Below are positions 22,182 to 33,595 of a stretch of DNA of 64,000 nt, piece after piece (position 1 is the first letter of the stretch; each line of letters opens with the position of its first letter). Location: contig JAKUPN010000001.1 of assembly GCA_022449545.1 (NCBI GenBank), positions 62,001 to 126,000 of the forward strand, in the 5' to 3' direction. Under the pieces are notes generated by a model. That model did no database searches and was not told where the DNA came from. It worked only from the letters and a program-made list of their open reading frames with translations. This stretch comes from Alphaproteobacteria bacterium. GTDB taxonomy: Bacteria; Pseudomonadota; Alphaproteobacteria; UBA6615. A program made the position numbers and the translations under genes.

Positions 22182-22200
22182 AGCCCGCATAAAGCGGGCT
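22182..22200 (-). terminator. Rho-independent terminator downstream of rpmB
   Basis: Perfect 7-bp stem AGCCCGC/GCGGGCT with 5-nt loop; on the minus strand followed by a T-run (TTTTTTC). Confidence 0.85.
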
Positions 22201-22232
22201 GAATATCAACTTAAAAGAATCAAAAGCCCTGA

Positions 22233-22523
22233 TTAATTCATCTCTGATGTTACCTCAGGCAATTGCTTTTTTAATCTACGTAATTCAGCCGGCAGTTCTG
22301 ATGCTGCTGCGTTCCGCAAATAAGCATCAAGTCCTCCCATATGTTCAATTGTTCTTGCTGCGGATGTTGAAACCCGCATACGAACTCTTTTTTCAAGGGC
22401 CTCACTATAGAGAGTCATCGATTGAAGATTAGGAAGGAAACGACGACGCGACCTGTTTTTTGCGTGACTAACATTGTTTCCAGTTAATACACCTTTTCCA
22501 GTAATACTACAGCGACGAGCCAT
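22233..22523 (-). CDS. rpmB: 50S ribosomal protein L28
   Basis: MARRCSITGKGVLTGNNVSHAKNRSRRRFLPNLQ. Confidence 0.97.
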   Translation of the reverse strand: MARRCSITGKGVLTGNNVSHAKNRSRRRFLPNLQSMTLYSEALEKRVRMRVSTSAARTIEHMGGLDAYLRNAAASELPAELRRLKKQLPEVTSEMN

Positions 22524-22638
22524 AAAAGTTTCTCCAAATCTAATAATTTTTTTAGCAGTACATCACCAGTAGTGGGGTCTTAAACGAGGAAGTAATTTTG
22601 GTCAAGTACTTACTATTTGACTAGGTTAAACAAAAAAC

Positions 22639-23622
22639 TTATAAATCTTTCTTAAATACACTAAGCAATTCTCTTGCGGCTTGAGCAGGGCTTTTCAAAC
22701 CAGATTTAACTTTATCTTCCATTTCTATAATAACTGAATTAACTGCTTCACTTGAATAAAAATCATTAAATAGCAGGTCATCTAATTCTCGTCTCATCCA
22801 ACTTAGTGCTTGTTGCATTCTTCTTTTATCGAAAAGGTCATCTTCTGTCAGAGAATTACGAAATTGTAAAACAATTTCCCATATATCACTAATGCCCTTT
22901 TCTTCGGTGGAAGAACATGTGATTACTTGGGTGGTCCACTGAGTTGGAGAAGACTGTAACAGTCTAAGCGCACTTGAGTAGTCTGAAGCAACACTTTTCG
23001 CAGCATTCACTAAATCACCGTCTGCTTTATTAACGATAATAAGGTCAGCTAGTTCAACAATTCCACGTTTAATTCCTTGTAATTCATCGCCACTTCCAGG
23101 CAAAAGCATAAGGAAAAACATGTCAACCATTTCTGAAACAGCTGTCTCCGATTGTCCTACGCCAACTGTCTCAACCATTACTACATCATAACCCGCTGCC
23201 TCACAAACCAATATCGACTCTCGAGTACGGCGAGCCACCCCACCCTGTACCCCCGATGTAGGCGTAGGTCTAATAAAAGCCTCACTTTGCTGTGAAAGAC
23301 CATCCATTCTAGTTTTATCACCCAGTATCGATCCACCACTGATTTTTGATGACGGATCGACAGCGAGCACCGCGACCTTTTTACCCAAAGATATAACGTG
23401 TTTTCCGAAAGCTTCTATAAAAGTTGATTTACCTACCCCAGGAACTCCCGAAACGGCAATTCTCATAGATTTTCCTGTATAGGGCAAAAGTTCTTCTATT
23501 AGATTCTCTGCCCGCTCCCGGTGATCGTCACGAATTGATTCTATCAAAGTTATAGCCTGAGCTAACGCACGACGATCGCCCTCTTGAATATGTTTCATTA
23601 GATATGTGTCTGACTGGGCCAT
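22639..23622 (-). CDS. meaB: methylmalonyl-CoA mutase-associated GTPase MeaB
   Basis: RIAVSGVPGVGKSTFIEAFG, VLAVDPSSKISGGSILGDKTRM, VETVGVGQSE; internal Met MAQSDTYL taken as start, which removes overlap with the upstream Lrp gene. Confidence 0.94.
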   Translation of the reverse strand: MAQSDTYLMKHIQEGDRRALAQAITLIESIRDDHRERAENLIEELLPYTGKSMRIAVSGVPGVGKSTFIEAFGKHVISLGKKVAVLAVDPSSKISGGSILGDKTRMDGLSQQSEAFIRPTPTSGVQGGVARRTRESILVCEAAGYDVVMVETVGVGQSETAVSEMVDMFFLMLLPGSGDELQGIKRGIVELADLIIVNKADGDLVNAAKSVASDYSSALRLLQSSPTQWTTQVITCSSTEEKGISDIWEIVLQFRNSLTEDDLFDKRRMQQALSWMRRELDDLLFNDFYSSEAVNSVIIEMEDKVKSGLKSPAQAARELLSVFKKDL

Positions 23623-23650
23623 AAAACTATTAGAAATTCCAAGCTCTTTT

Positions 23651-24097
23651 TTACGTAATTGGAGAGGACAGTACAACAGATGTGTGTGCGGTACCAAACT
23701 GACGAAACAGTGAGATTACATCTTCCAATTCTAATATGCTAGAAACACATAATTTAATCAAAAAACAATCATCACCAGTTATATGATGACATTCAATTAC
23801 AGATTCCACTGAATTACAAAGACCAATTAGTCGCTGATAGCTAGAAGTAGTCGCAGTTAATCTCATATAAGCAGTAATTTTACGATTTAACATGCACTGA
23901 TCTATTGCAGCATGATAACCAGTAATAACTCCAGATTCCTCTAGTCGTTTCACTCTCTCTGCAACGGCAGGAGTAGACATACCGACCAGGCGACCAAGTG
24001 CGTTAAAAGATAGACGTCCATTAATTTGGAGTTCTTTTAATAATTGAAGACTCTTTTCATCTATAACATTTTCTGGTTCTAATTTCTCTTTGATCAT
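23651..24097 (-). CDS. Lrp/AsnC family transcriptional regulator
   Basis: HTH LQINGRLSFNALGRLVGMSTPAVAERVKRLEESGVITGYHAAID plus RAM-like C-terminal domain. Confidence 0.93.
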   Translation of the reverse strand: MIKEKLEPENVIDEKSLQLLKELQINGRLSFNALGRLVGMSTPAVAERVKRLEESGVITGYHAAIDQCMLNRKITAYMRLTATTSSYQRLIGLCNSVESVIECHHITGDDCFLIKLCVSSILELEDVISLFRQFGTAHTSVVLSSPIT

Positions 24098-24334
24098 TAT
24101 TTTTCTGGAAAATATTAAGTTATGTAATTATTTACTTAAATATATTAACAATATTTAATATTATAGATTCTATTGTTAACAATTATTAGTTTATACCATG
24201 AATCTATTTATAATCAATAATAATAATGATAATTGAATAAAATATTTTATCTAATTTCTAATTTAAGGAAAAAGAATGAACTTGACTGAACGATTCACCG
24301 ATCAAACAACTGTAAATTCTATTTCAAATTATTA

Positions 24335-26485
24335 TCAAGATTTATGTTGGGATCTTATTAACTCAATGACCTGAGATGCCGCTTCAGGGATATTCGTACC
24401 TGGACCATATATAGCAGAAACACCTTTATTCTTTAAAAATTCGTAGTCCTTTGGAGGAATCACCCCGCCGCATATGACAATAATATTCGATGCTCCTTTA
24501 TCACAAAGCATTTCTATTAGCTTGGGCACTAGAGTTTTGTGACCAGCAGCCTGACTTGAAACACCAATTACATGCACATCATTTTCTATAGCTTGTTGAG
24601 CAGCCTCTTCTGGCGTAGCAAATAAAGGCCCTATATCCACATCAAAACCAATATCTGCAAAAGCTGTAGCTATCACTTTAGCACCCCTATCATGACCATC
24701 TTGTCCCATTTTGGCCACAAGCATCCTGGGTCTTCTGCCCTCTTTATCAACAAATAAATCAATCTGAGCTTTTACTTTCTGGAACATTTCATCTTTTTCA
24801 TACGCCTTACCGTAGACACCGGAAATCGAACGAATTGATGCCCTATGCCGTGTAAAAACATCTTCCATAGCATTTGAAATTTCTCCCACTGTTGCCCTTG
24901 CTCTAGCCGCTTCTATGCATACATCAAGAAGGTTACCTTGTTTATTCTCAGCAATAGTCGTAATTTTATTGAGAGCAGCAATACATCGATTTTCATCTCG
25001 TTCTCTTTTAAGTTTCTCTAATCTCTCAAGCTGAGATTCTCTAACCTTGGAATTATCTATGTCTAAATATTCTAGAGATTCTTCTTCATCCAGACGATAC
25101 TTATTCACACCAACAATAACATCTTCCCCCTGATCGACTCTAGCCTGCCTACGAGCAGCTGATTCTTCTATTCGTAATTTGGGCATGCCAGATTCGACTG
25201 CCTTAGTCATACCCCCAAGAGCTTCCACCTCATCAATAAGTTTTTTTGCCTCCAAAACAACACTTTGTGTTAAATTCTCAACATAATATGAACCCGCCAG
25301 TGGATCTGAAACATTGGTAATACCTGTCTCGTGCTGTAAAACTAATTGCGTATTTCGAGCAATACGCGCTGATCTGGGGGTTGGTAAAGCTACTGCCTCA
25401 TCAAAAGAATTTGTATGCAAAGACTGAGTGCCACCAAGAGTTGCAGCCAGGGCTTCAATAGTCGTTCGAATAATATTATTATAGGGGTCTTGTTCTGTAA
25501 GTGACACCCCAGAAGTCTGACAGTGTGTGCGCAACATTAGAGACCGTTCATCTTGAGCCGAAAAAATGTCAGACATCATATTAGCCCATAGATATCTAGC
25601 AGCTCGAAGCTTAGCTATTTCCATGAAAAAGTTCATGCCTATTCCAAAGAAAAACGAAAGACGTGGGGCAAACCTATCAACATCAAGTCCAGAAGAGTGG
25701 GCCGCACGCACATACTCAATTCCGTCGGCTAATGTAAAAGCTAATTCCTGTACTGCTGTCGCACCCGCTTCTTGCATATGATATCCGGATATAGAGACCG
25801 AATTAAATTTCGGCATATAATTGGCTGTATAAGATATTATGTCTGAAACGATTCTCATTGAGGGCTCTGGTGGATAAATATATGTATTTCGAACCATAAA
25901 TTCCTTTAAAATATCGTTTTGTATGGTGCCTGCTAGTTTATCTTTTGTTACTCCTTGCTCCTCAGCAGCAACCACATATCCAGCTAAAACAGGTAAGACA
26001 GCACCATTCATAGTCATTGAGACACTCATCTGATCTAGGGGAATCCCATCAAATAAAATTTTCATGTCTTCTACTGAATCAATTGCGACCCCTGCTTTGC
26101 CAACATCGCCAACCACCCTAGGGTGATCACTGTCATAACCCCTATGAGTTGCTAGATCAAAAGCAATTGAAAGGCCTTTTTGTCCAGCGGCTAAATTAGC
26201 CCTATAAAAAGAGTTTGATTCTTCAGCAGTTGAAAAGCCAGCATACTGTCTAACTGTCCAAGGTCTTCCAGCGTACATAGTCGCTTTAGGACCTCCAACA
26301 AATGGAGGAAAACCTGGAAGACTATCGAGCCATCCGATCTCTTCTAAATCAGCTGAAGTATAAGCGGGTTTTACACCAATTCCCTCAGGAGTATGCCATA
26401 TAAGATTTTCTGGAGAATTGCCCTTAAGTTCTTGCTTAGCGAGCATTTTCCAGTCATCAAGTGTTTTTTTAGAAAAATTTGCCAT
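24335..26485 (-). CDS. methylmalonyl-CoA mutase, catalytic subunit with C-terminal B12 domain
   Basis: [55 protein letters not shown]12-binding [32 protein letters not shown]. Confidence 0.95.
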   Translation of the reverse strand: MANFSKKTLDDWKMLAKQELKGNSPENLIWHTPEGIGVKPAYTSADLEEIGWLDSLPGFPPFVGGPKATMYAGRPWTVRQYAGFSTAEESNSFYRANLAAGQKGLSIAFDLATHRGYDSDHPRVVGDVGKAGVAIDSVEDMKILFDGIPLDQMSVSMTMNGAVLPVLAGYVVAAEEQGVTKDKLAGTIQNDILKEFMVRNTYIYPPEPSMRIVSDIISYTANYMPKFNSVSISGYHMQEAGATAVQELAFTLADGIEYVRAAHSSGLDVDRFAPRLSFFFGIGMNFFMEIAKLRAARYLWANMMSDIFSAQDERSLMLRTHCQTSGVSLTEQDPYNNIIRTTIEALAATLGGTQSLHTNSFDEAVALPTPRSARIARNTQLVLQHETGITNVSDPLAGSYYVENLTQSVVLEAKKLIDEVEALGGMTKAVESGMPKLRIEESAARRQARVDQGEDVIVGVNKYRLDEEESLEYLDIDNSKVRESQLERLEKLKRERDENRCIAALNKITTIAENKQGNLLDVCIEAARARATVGEISNAMEDVFTRHRASIRSISGVYGKAYEKDEMFQKVKAQIDLFVDKEGRRPRMLVAKMGQDGHDRGAKVIATAFADIGFDVDIGPLFATPEEAAQQAIENDVHVIGVSSQAAGHKTLVPKLIEMLCDKGASNIIVICGGVIPPKDYEFLKNKGVSAIYGPGTNIPEAASQVIELIRSQHKS

Positions 26486-26616
26486 TTGTCCTGTCTTTCC
26501 GAACAAAAGATATAGCCAATGAATGATATATCCTAATTAGCACAAACATTAAAATTTAAAAAAATCATTTATTAAATCAATGAATTTAATCAAATAAGGC
26601 TGTAAAGTTAAAATAA

Positions 26617-27492
26617 TTACCATGATAGGTGTGTTGCCGCAAAGTTAGGTGCCTGACCATATTTTCGTAAAAGCTCTACTAGCGATGTCTCTTTTACCTC
26701 ACCTGCCTTATCAACTCCAATTGCATCAGCATGTATCCCCCCACATAAAAATAAAGAATCAATATCAGCTCCTTTTGCACCCGCAACATCTGTGAGAATT
26801 CCATCTCCGATCATTAAAACTTTCTTTCTTTGCGGATGACTCAAAAGCTTAATCATTTCATCAAATATAGGTCGGAACGGTTTGCCATACCAATAGACTG
26901 CTCCTTTGTGCTGAGTCTCGTAATAAGCGGCTATAGCTCCAGCACATATTTCTCGTTGCTGGCCTCTCATTACTTCTCTGTCCGGATTAGCACATATCAT
27001 TGGCAATGAGAGATTAGCAGCTTCAGACAGCTCAGAAAAATAATCTTTGATTGTATCACTTTTCTTTCGAGGACCAGTGCATAATATGAAATCCGCATAT
27101 TTGATACTTTTTACTTCTTCTATATTAGGATTTTCTAGCATCGATCGGTGTCTTTCATTTCCTATAAAAACAACCCTCTTACCTAAAGACTTAAAAGAAT
27201 TATTTGAACGGTCTGCTATAGCGTTCCAGGCCACCTCACCGGATGATAAAACATTATCATACAGATCATCAGGAACACCAATCTGAGTTATAACCTTTAC
27301 TACGACTTCAACTCTGAAAGGAGCGTTTGATAGTAACGCTATGGACTTTCCTGCTTTCTTTAATTTTTTTAAGCAATCTAAAGCCTCTGGAAAAGGTTCA
27401 ATCCCATTATGTAATGTGCCCCACAGATCAATTATGTAAAAATCATAGGAATCTGCTATTGGAGACAGTCTTGATATGAGTTGTGTGTTCAT
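26617..27492 (-). CDS. HAD-superfamily (class IIA) hydrolase
   Basis: DFYIIDLWGTLHNGIEPFPEALDCLKKLKKAGKSIALLSNAPFR ... KPFRPIFDEMIKLL ... MIGDGILTDVAGAKGADIDSLFL. Confidence 0.88.
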   Translation of the reverse strand: MNTQLISRLSPIADSYDFYIIDLWGTLHNGIEPFPEALDCLKKLKKAGKSIALLSNAPFRVEVVVKVITQIGVPDDLYDNVLSSGEVAWNAIADRSNNSFKSLGKRVVFIGNERHRSMLENPNIEEVKSIKYADFILCTGPRKKSDTIKDYFSELSEAANLSLPMICANPDREVMRGQQREICAGAIAAYYETQHKGAVYWYGKPFRPIFDEMIKLLSHPQRKKVLMIGDGILTDVAGAKGADIDSLFLCGGIHADAIGVDKAGEVKETSLVELLRKYGQAPNFAATHLSW

Positions 27493-27547
27493 AAAAATGA
27501 CTTACCTAAAAAATATTTTAAACAATAGATAATAATAAAATATTCAT

Positions 27548-28735
27548 TCATCGATAATGAGACGCACCTTCAGCACAGAGTATTTGTTCTACCAAAGTCG
27601 CCCAATAACTAGCGCCGATTGGCAGTATATCATCATTAAAATCATATTCCGGATTATGGAGCATACAATTATTTTCAGCTGGTCCATTACCCAACCAAAC
27701 GTAACATCCTGGACGTTCACGCAACATGTAAGAGAAATCTTCTGATCCCATACTTGGTGCTGGATTTAAGTCAATGTTTTCCTCTCCAACAATTTCTGAT
27801 GCAGCAGTCACAGCTAATTCGGTTTCTTCTTCATGGTTAATAGTAGAGGGATATCTGCGTTCATAGTTCAATTGATATTTGCTTCCGGTAGCTTCACAAA
27901 TACCTTCACAAACTCGTCGTATAGCTAATTCAGCATCGTTCCTGACCCGGTCCTTAAAACTTCTCACTGTGCCTTTCAGTTCGACCGTTTCAGGAATCAC
28001 ATTATATGCATCACCTCCATGTATTTGAGTTATCGATACGACCAAAGCATCAAGTGGATCAGTGTTTCTACTAGTAATTGTTTGTACTGCAGCAATTATT
28101 TGCGAGGCTGCAACAATTGGGTCTACTCCTTGATGGGGCATAGCGCCATGACTTCCTTTGCCTATGACTTTCAAATCAAAAATATCAAAAGCAGCCATCA
28201 TAGGACCCGAAGAGATGCCAAATTTACCCATCTCCATTCCTGGCCAATTATGTAATCCAAATACCGATTCTACCGGGAATTTTTCAAATAATCCCTGCTC
28301 TATCATTACTTTACCACCACCTTCTCCTTCCTCTGCAGGCTGGAAAATAAAGTACACTACACCATCAAAATTTAAACTTTCTGAAAGATATTTTGCTGCC
28401 CCAAGTAACATCGTAGTATGGCCATCATGGCCGCAGGCATGCATCATTCCTAGATTCTTGGAACGGTGCTCAAAATCATTCTTTTCAATTAAAGGGAGGG
28501 CATCCATATCTGCTCTAAGTGCTATGGCTCTATTTCCTTTACCAGCTTTTAATCGCCCTACCACTCCAGTTCCAGCAAGACCTAAATGCACTTCTAGCCC
28601 AAGATCTTCAAGTTTATTTACCACAAACTGAGATGTTTCACGCTCCTTAAAAGCAATTTCCGGATTAGCATGCAGATAACGCCTCCACTCAGTCATTAGA
28701 GCCTTTTCTTTATATATTTCTGGTTTAACTGGCAT
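27548..28735 (-). CDS. M20-family amidohydrolase (hippurate-hydrolase-like)
   Basis: RRYLHANPEIAFKERETSQFV, ALRADMDALPL, MHACGHDGHTTMLLGAAKYL, PAEEGEGGGKVMIEQGLF. Confidence 0.92.
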   Translation of the reverse strand: MPVKPEIYKEKALMTEWRRYLHANPEIAFKERETSQFVVNKLEDLGLEVHLGLAGTGVVGRLKAGKGNRAIALRADMDALPLIEKNDFEHRSKNLGMMHACGHDGHTTMLLGAAKYLSESLNFDGVVYFIFQPAEEGEGGGKVMIEQGLFEKFPVESVFGLHNWPGMEMGKFGISSGPMMAAFDIFDLKVIGKGSHGAMPHQGVDPIVAASQIIAAVQTITSRNTDPLDALVVSITQIHGGDAYNVIPETVELKGTVRSFKDRVRNDAELAIRRVCEGICEATGSKYQLNYERRYPSTINHEEETELAVTAASEIVGEENIDLNPAPSMGSEDFSYMLRERPGCYVWLGNGPAENNCMLHNPEYDFNDDILPIGASYWATLVEQILCAEGASHYR

Positions 28736-28940
28736 CGTTGCTCCTTCTAATATTACAGGCTAATATAACTTTATTTTTTATTAGCTTAAAGCGATGGAAT
28801 GTAAATTAATAATTTGATTTACATGTTTAACTGCTAGCGTTGATCATATTAATGCTATTAAAAAATATACTTATATAAGTTTTTATGTGATCCTATGTTC
28901 TAAATTAAACAAAATCTATTTATTGAGGAAACGCGCAGTC

Positions 28941-30344
28941 ATGGCAACTTCAGATCAAGCTCAATTTGCTCCCAACTCTGCTGCTGCAAGAGACATAGCC
29001 TACTATTTACATCCTTATACAAACATTAAAGCTCATGAAGAGAGTGGTCCTCTCATCATTAATAGTGGAAAAGGCGTATTTGTTTACGACGATCAAGGCA
29101 AAGAATACATAGAAGGTATGGCTGGACTCTGGTGCACGTCTCTTGGATATGGGGAAGAGCGTTTGGCCAAAGCGGCTTATGACCAACTTCTTAAAATGTC
29201 ATACACTCAAGGGTTTACACACCGCTCAAACGAAACTGCAATTGATCTAGCTGAAAAATTGATATCTATAGCCCCAAAAGGAATGAGCAAAGTTTTTTTT
29301 ACAAATTCAGGGTCAGAAGCAAATGACACTCAAATTAAAATTGTTTGGTACTATAACAACGCAATAGGACGTCCGAATAAAAAGAAAATTATTGGTCGTA
29401 AAAGAGCTTACCATGGCATTACTCTAGCTGCCTCGAGTTTGACGGGGGTTGAATACGCACAAAAAGGTTTTGATGTGCCCCTAGAGCGTTTTTTGCATGT
29501 CTCCTCAGCTCATTATTGGAGAGATGGAGAGGACGGTGAATCAGAAGAAGAATACACAGACAGACTGGCAGAAGAGTTGAATCAACTAATAATTTCTGAG
29601 GGAGCGGATACTGTTGCGGCTTTCATCGCCGAACCAGTAATGGGAGCCGGAGGTGCAATTCCACCTCCAAAATCCTATTTTCCTAAAATACAGACTGTTT
29701 TAAAAAATCATGACGTTTTGTTTATAGCCGATGAGGTAATAACGGGATTCTGCAGAACAGGAAACATGTTTGCTACTGAAACCTATAACCTTGACCCAGA
29801 TTTAATATCTGTGGCAAAGGCCTTGTCTTCCGCTTATTTGCCAATAGGGGCAGTAATGATGAAGGATGAAATTTATCAAGGCCTTCGTTCTGGAGGAGAT
29901 AAGTTTGGGATGTGGAATACTGGCTACACATATTCAGGACATCCTGCTTCAGCTGCAGTCGCGCTAGAAACTCTAAAGATTTATGAAGAAAGAGAGATTC
30001 TAGACCATGTCAGAAGCGTAATGCCCAAGTTTCGAGAGCGTCTTATGAGCTTTGCTGAACATCCTTTAGTGGGAGACGTGCGCAACGTAGGGCTTATTGG
30101 AGGCATAGAACTGTCGCCCGATAAAAAAAACAAAGGCGTATTCGATCCAAACGAAAAAGTTGCTCCCTATTTTGTATCTAGGGCTCACGAATATGGTCTT
30201 ATATTAAGAGCCGCCCCATCAGACGTTATAGCTTTTTGTCCACCTCTGATTATTAGTGAAAAAGAGATTAACTTAGTCATGGATCGTGCTGAAAAGGCAT
30301 TAGATGACACTTGGAATCATGTTCAAAAAAAGGGATTAGTATAA
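28941..30344 (+). CDS. class III PLP-dependent aminotransferase (omega-transaminase-like)
   Basis: FTNSGSEANDTQIKIVWYYNNAIGRPNKKKIIGRKRAYHGITLA; FIADEVITGFCRTG; ISVAKALSSAYLPIGAV. Internal ATG at 28941 preferred over 28887. Confidence 0.92.
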   Translation: MATSDQAQFAPNSAAARDIAYYLHPYTNIKAHEESGPLIINSGKGVFVYDDQGKEYIEGMAGLWCTSLGYGEERLAKAAYDQLLKMSYTQGFTHRSNETAIDLAEKLISIAPKGMSKVFFTNSGSEANDTQIKIVWYYNNAIGRPNKKKIIGRKRAYHGITLAASSLTGVEYAQKGFDVPLERFLHVSSAHYWRDGEDGESEEEYTDRLAEELNQLIISEGADTVAAFIAEPVMGAGGAIPPPKSYFPKIQTVLKNHDVLFIADEVITGFCRTGNMFATETYNLDPDLISVAKALSSAYLPIGAVMMKDEIYQGLRSGGDKFGMWNTGYTYSGHPASAAVALETLKIYEEREILDHVRSVMPKFRERLMSFAEHPLVGDVRNVGLIGGIELSPDKKNKGVFDPNEKVAPYFVSRAHEYGLILRAAPSDVIAFCPPLIISEKEINLVMDRAEKALDDTWNHVQKKGLV

Positions 30345-30536
30345 GTTAATCGAATAAAATTTATTCGGATTAAGTATAGCAGTTCAACTTTGTTAAGAAG
30401 TTTTGATTATTTGATAAGCAAAGCTTTCTCGGTGTTTTAGTTTAGATGCGTCACTCCGCCACCGTGGGCAAAGCTGATAGCTCTGGCTATAATAATTTTA
30501 TAAAAACCGAGATGAAATCGGTCTGGCAGGGCTTTA

Positions 30537-31748
30537 ATGCAATACGACAAATTTTTTGCTGAAAATTTGGGAGGCTTACGAGCAGAAGGTCGGTACCGAG
30601 AGTTTGCTGACTTAGAGCGTAATGCTGGTAGTTTTCCCAATGCTGTTCGCTACGCTAATGGCAGGCGTCAGGATATAACTGTATGGTGTTCAAACGATTA
30701 TTTGGGTTTTGGACAACACCCATCTGTCTTAGAGGCCATGCACGAAGCTATAAACCGTTGTGGAGCAGGCGCAGGTGGCACTCGTAATATATCTGGCACC
30801 AATCACTATCACGTCTTACTAGAAGAAGAACTAGCTGATTTACATGCAAAGGAAGCTTCACTTTTATTCACATCTGGATATGTTGCTAATTGGACTACAT
30901 TAAGCACTTTAGCGTCCTGTCTACCAAACTGTTTGGTTATTTCAGACGCTCTTAATCACAATTCCATGATAGAAGGGATCCGTCATGGACGATCAGAAAA
31001 AACAGTATTTCGCCATAACGATGTAGCACATCTTAAAGAAATTCTTTCCAATCAAGACCTCGATCGGCCAAAAATTGTTGCTTTTGAGTCAGTATATTCC
31101 ATGGACGGTGATATATCTCCAATTGCAGATATTCTGGATTTATGTGAAAGACATAATGCACTTTCATATTTGGATGAAGTTCACGCTGTAGGCATGTATG
31201 GAGAAAGAGGCGGAGGTGTAGCCGAACGCGAAGGTGTGATGGATAGAGTAGATATAATACAGGGAACTTTAGGTAAAGCCTTTGGAGTAATGGGCGGTTA
31301 TATCGCATCCTCTGATAACCTGATAGACTTTATCCGTTCCAACGGTAACGGTTTTATTTTTACCACTTCCTTACCTCCTGCATTAGCTGCAGGAGCACGA
31401 GCTGCAATAAAAATATTGAAGGAACGCAATGATATACGAAACAGGCATCAAGAAAGGGCGTTTACGCTCAAGAAAGGTCTACTTGATGCAGGAATAGAGG
31501 TAATGGCATCTGATTGCCATATAGTACCAGTTTTAGTAGGAGATGCTAGACTGTGTAAGATCGCTAGTGATGAACTGTTAGATCGCCATAACGTCTATGT
31601 TCAACCAATCAATTTTCCTACGGTACCTAAAGGAACAGAGAGACTTCGCATAACCCCTACTCCATTGCACACCGATGAAGCAATGGACCATTTGATTTCT
31701 GCCTTCCAGGATGTCTGGGTCCGCCTTAACTTACGTAAAGCTGCATAA
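30537..31748 (+). CDS. hemA: 5-aminolevulinate synthase (C4 pathway)
   Basis: [83 protein letters not shown]. Confidence 0.96.
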   Translation: MQYDKFFAENLGGLRAEGRYREFADLERNAGSFPNAVRYANGRRQDITVWCSNDYLGFGQHPSVLEAMHEAINRCGAGAGGTRNISGTNHYHVLLEEELADLHAKEASLLFTSGYVANWTTLSTLASCLPNCLVISDALNHNSMIEGIRHGRSEKTVFRHNDVAHLKEILSNQDLDRPKIVAFESVYSMDGDISPIADILDLCERHNALSYLDEVHAVGMYGERGGGVAEREGVMDRVDIIQGTLGKAFGVMGGYIASSDNLIDFIRSNGNGFIFTTSLPPALAAGARAAIKILKERNDIRNRHQERAFTLKKGLLDAGIEVMASDCHIVPVLVGDARLCKIASDELLDRHNVYVQPINFPTVPKGTERLRITPTPLHTDEAMDHLISAFQDVWVRLNLRKAA

Positions 31749-31781
31749 CAAACTAAATCTAATGGCCCTTAGTAGATTAAT

Positions 31782-32258
31782 TCAGTCGGCAACAGCCTCA
31801 GCAGCTGTCATTGTCGGCAAAATGCCATGAGACTCTGCCTCAGTAGAATCAAAATTCAGCTCTACTCGCATCCCATCAGGACCTGTTATAAATAATTGAT
31901 AGAGGTCTCCTTCATTAGCTTGCCTCTGTATAAATTCAACACCATTACTTTCTAAACGATCTATCATTTCTGGTAATCCAGTGCACCTAAAAGCTACGTG
32001 ATCAATTATGCCAGTTCCAGTGTTTTGTTCAGATAATCTCCCGCCTAGATAACGATCTTGAAAACGTTTTTCTTTTTCTTCGACAGGTAATTGCGCGATG
32101 TGAAGAACGTCACGGTTACCTATATATAACCAAACCACTTTAACCCTAAAATCCGGTGTATGACCCTCTTCAAGACCGATGTTTTCTATAAACCAGTTAG
32201 CTGTTGATTCAACGTCGTCAACCAGTAAGAGTAGATGTTCTATATAGCTTAAGGGCAT
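31782..32258 (-). CDS. VOC (glyoxalase-fold) family protein
   Basis: YIEHLLLLVDDVESTANWFIENIGLEEG...IIDHVAFRCTGLPEMIDRLESNGVEF...QLFITGPDGMRVELNF. Confidence 0.85.
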   Translation of the reverse strand: MPLSYIEHLLLLVDDVESTANWFIENIGLEEGHTPDFRVKVVWLYIGNRDVLHIAQLPVEEKEKRFQDRYLGGRLSEQNTGTGIIDHVAFRCTGLPEMIDRLESNGVEFIQRQANEGDLYQLFITGPDGMRVELNFDSTEAESHGILPTMTAAEAVAD

Positions 32259-32307
32259 ATCTAGTTTCCAATTTATTTAAAGTAGATAACACAAATAATA
32301 CTGTTAC

Positions 32308-32898
32308 TTAAGGATAAAGTTTACTTGCATTCCAATGACCCTGTCCCGTAAGTTCAAACAAAAGTCGGTCGTGCATCCTATCATCTTTTTCTGTCCAAAA
32401 TTCGATCCGACTTGGTTTTAGTCTATAGCCTGACCAGAAAGATGGACGGAAAACTTTCTCCGATGCAAATTTTTTTTCAAATTGCGCGGCTTTTTCCTCA
32501 AATTCTTCTCGCGTCTTCATCAATTTAGATTGATCAGATGCCCAAGCTGAAATCTGACTGCCTCTTGACCGTGAGCTAAAGTATAGATCTGCTTCTTCAT
32601 CGGTCACTTCCATTACGGATCCGTCTATGCGCACCTGTCTACCTAGCTGTCTCCAATAGAAACATAATGAAGCGAGAGGTTTCTTTTTTAAATCTTGAGC
32701 TTTTTTACTTTCCATATTTGTGTAAAAAACAAACCCATCCTCTCCGTAACCTTTCAATAGAACCATACGCACGGAGGGGACCCCCTCGGAACTTACTGTG
32801 GCTAGTGCCATTGCATCTGGATTCTTTTTCTCAGAGACGATAGCATCATCATACCAATCACTAAATTGTTTGATTGGGTCTATTTTTGGCTCAGACAT
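32308..32898 (-). CDS. pdxH: pyridoxamine 5'-phosphate oxidase
   Basis: MALATVSSEGVPSVRMVLLKGYGEDGFVFYTNMESKKAQDL ... C-terminal DRMHDRLLFELTGQGHWNASKLYP. Confidence 0.95.
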   Translation of the reverse strand: MSEPKIDPIKQFSDWYDDAIVSEKKNPDAMALATVSSEGVPSVRMVLLKGYGEDGFVFYTNMESKKAQDLKKKPLASLCFYWRQLGRQVRIDGSVMEVTDEEADLYFSSRSRGSQISAWASDQSKLMKTREEFEEKAAQFEKKFASEKVFRPSFWSGYRLKPSRIEFWTEKDDRMHDRLLFELTGQGHWNASKLYP

Positions 32899-33046
32899 GT
32901 CTTTTTTCTGCCATTATAGTTTTTTAATTAATTATATACCTAATTCCTGCTTTTCTCATTTATCAGTTTTGAAGGCCTGTACCACTAAAAAACAAGAACA
33001 TAAAGTCACTATTAAAAAATGAATCATAAAACTAAGGTAAATAAAA

Positions 33047-33520
33047 ATGAAATCAAAGGTTACTATAGCAATAATTGTTGCAATATTTTCTCTTTCCTCT
33101 TGTGCTAATGAAATTGGTCAAAAAGAAGGTCTGGGAACCATTATTGGAGCAATGGGCGGCGCAGTTATTGGATCAAATATAGGTAAGGGTAAAGGACGTA
33201 CAGCAGCCATTGCTCTTGGCACTCTAGCTGGCGCAGTTCTGGGCGCAGATATAGGCAAAACTCTAGATCGGAAAGATCGATTAGCTATGAAATCTGCAGA
33301 ATCAAAAGCCCATAAAGCAAAAATAGGTGAACAAATCACCTGGAATAATCCGAAAAGTGGAAATTCTGGATCAGTTACACCCATACGAGAAGGTAAAAGA
33401 AAATCAAGCGGCGCCTACTGCCGTGAATATCTTACTCGAGTAGAAATAAATGGACGCACGCAACAAGCGTATGGAACAGCTTGTCGACAACAGGATGGGA
33501 GTTGGAAAATAGTAAAATAG
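33047..33520 (+). CDS. 17-kDa surface-antigen-like lipoprotein with glycine-zipper
   Basis: Lipobox-like SLSSCANE; GTIIGAMGGAVIGSNIGKGKGRTAAIALGTLAGAVLGADIG; C-terminal CREYLTRVEINGRTQQAYGTACRQQDGSWKIV. Confidence 0.88.
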   Translation: MKSKVTIAIIVAIFSLSSCANEIGQKEGLGTIIGAMGGAVIGSNIGKGKGRTAAIALGTLAGAVLGADIGKTLDRKDRLAMKSAESKAHKAKIGEQITWNNPKSGNSGSVTPIREGKRKSSGAYCREYLTRVEINGRTQQAYGTACRQQDGSWKIVK

Positions 33521-33595
33521 TTTATTGCCTTGCCGCAATCAAACTTTGGTGTAGGATGCCCGCAATCTTGAAAAACTTCTAATCTGCAGGATTCT

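Noticed and set aside
24276-24374. Short plus-strand [35 protein letters not shown] with a purine-rich RBS-like sequence, divergent from lrp and overlapping the mutase 3' end
   Set aside because: Only 32 codons, no known homologue by eye, and it runs antisense into the mutase gene; could be a truncated relic, but the evidence is too weak to report as a gene.
30344-30536. Possible FNR-type site upstream of hemA (TTGATTATTTGAT)
   Set aside because: It is a direct repeat of TTGAT, not the TTGAT-N4-ATCAA palindrome expected for FNR.
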